From the NCBI GenBank assembly GCA_019188255.1, contig JAETXT010000005.1, positions 2,232,001-2,296,000 on the forward strand: a stretch of DNA of 64,000 nt, written 5' to 3'. The stretch is from Verticillium longisporum. Its lineage: Eukaryota > Ascomycota > Sordariomycetes > Glomerellales > Plectosphaerellaceae. Shown piece by piece: positions 63,144 through 64,000 of this stretch (positions are counted from its first letter, which is position 1; each line of letters opens with the position of its first letter). The notes below the pieces were generated by a model. The model was given only the letters and a program-made list of their open reading frames with translations. It had not been told where the DNA came from and made no database searches. Both the position numbers and the translations under genes were made by a program.

Positions 63144-64000
63144 GGCGACTGGACTGAATCGACTTTACGCTACACGACCAATCATTCGGGACGCTCGACT
63201 CCATTTCGGACAGCCCTCGCATTCGGGGTTCGGTGCGATCCGCCAGGTTGGTTCCTGCTACTAGGTAAGGTTCGCACCTTATCCCTCAGGCATTCTTTAT
63301 TTCAGATAGCGCGAGTAGCAATCTCGGTCTTAAGAAGGTTCATGAGAAGTACTACTAGTAGACCCTACTAATAGACCCTTCGTAGGATAACGAAAGACAA
63401 CATAGGATAGTGTTGCGTTCGGGTCGTATGCTCGGAATATCGGTCGACAACGCTTTCTGTCTGCGGCATTGTAAGATGTAGAAACATAACACAGGACAAG
63501 GAGCCGAAATCACTCGCTTCCTTTTCATTCTTGCAGGAGACGCTCAACCAATGGAACAGGCGTCCAATGACCAACGTTCAGTGACCTGCTCTCCGATGGT
63601 CATCCATTGGTTTCCAAAAATGAGGCCTCCCCAAGAGATCGTGACCATCACATGATTTGCTGATATCGAAGACGGCACACGTTCGGCTTTATTCATAACC
63701 CATCATCCCCAACCCATCTGATCTACATCTTCACTCATAATACAAAATCCAGAGCAGGCACCAGAAGAGAACACTCACCAGTGGCTCAACCTTTCCGAAC
63801 CCCCGCTATGCAAGATTCCCAACCAGCCAGAAGAAGAAAAAGGCGGAGGACCCCAAGAGAACTAGTATATATCCAAAGAAAATCTCGTATACAGGTTTGG
63901 TCGTAGTACAGCACGTGCGCATCGACTTTGACGGATGAGCAACGCGGCGAGAGCTTTAGGTACTGAGACGCTATCTCGGGCTGAGAGGGCTCTTGCCAGG
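63144..64000. other. upstream of the glycosyltransferase gene, normal composition
   Basis: GC-normal, RIP-free sequence. A pyrimidine-rich, A-poor stretch at about 63690-63800 (CCCATCATCCCCAACCCATC) looks like fungal 5' leader DNA and may belong to a plus-strand gene beginning outside the window. Open frames here are under 120 codons without domains; none accepted. Confidence 0.4.

Overview
The window looks like a repeat-rich accessory block from a filamentous ascomycete (Pezizomycotina). Evidence: genes with 47-74 bp GT..AG introns, fungal gene families (GH78 rhamnosidase, sterol-type UDP-glycosyltransferase, SRPK-like kinase), Fot1/pogo transposons, and long tracts almost devoid of CA/TG dinucleotides, the mark of repeat-induced point mutation (RIP). 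No tRNA, rRNA or CRISPR was seen.

Layout. 1-14085: mutated retroelement relics holding one intact-looking Fot-like element (7559-9418) and one unmutated LTR (11241-11527). 14086-15269: 3' half of an alpha-L-rhamnosidase gene. 17099-18958 and 35532-37391: two apparently identical Fot-like elements in inverted orientation. Between them lie copia and LTR relics and a gene island (29.7-33.3 kb) with a five-exon SRPK-like kinase, a coiled-coil ORF and a RIP-damaged zinc-finger ORF. 37392-44782: most of a 7.5 kb LTR retrotransposon. 44788-50733 and 52051-62131: two oppositely oriented elements with hAT-like ends. 50734-51993 and 62141-63143: pieces of one UDP-glycosyltransferase gene.

History that can be read. 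The glycosyltransferase gene (minus strand) was hit twice by the same hAT-like family. Copy B sits in an intron with an 8-bp target duplication (GGTACGGA). Copy A sits in an exon with duplication GTCTTGTA/GTCTTATA. Copy A was then entered by the LTR retrotransposon (duplication ATTCC), whose 5' LTR was entered at a TA by a Fot-like element. Recombination between this Fot-like element and its inverted twin at 17.1 kb then inverted 18959-35531. Undoing that inversion repairs four things at once: the split LTR, the ATTCC duplication, the hAT-like 8-bp duplication and the glycosyltransferase reading frame.

The three Fot-like elements carry no RIP although at least two are a perfect repeat pair, so they are younger than the RIP damage around them. 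Both transposase types are broken by a single-base shift in a homopolymer at nearly the same codon. I found no clearly new biological system. The strongest observations are the layered rearrangement and the shared frameshift position. Much of the AT-rich sequence cannot be assigned by eye, and long-range homologies were judged by eye rather than by alignment.
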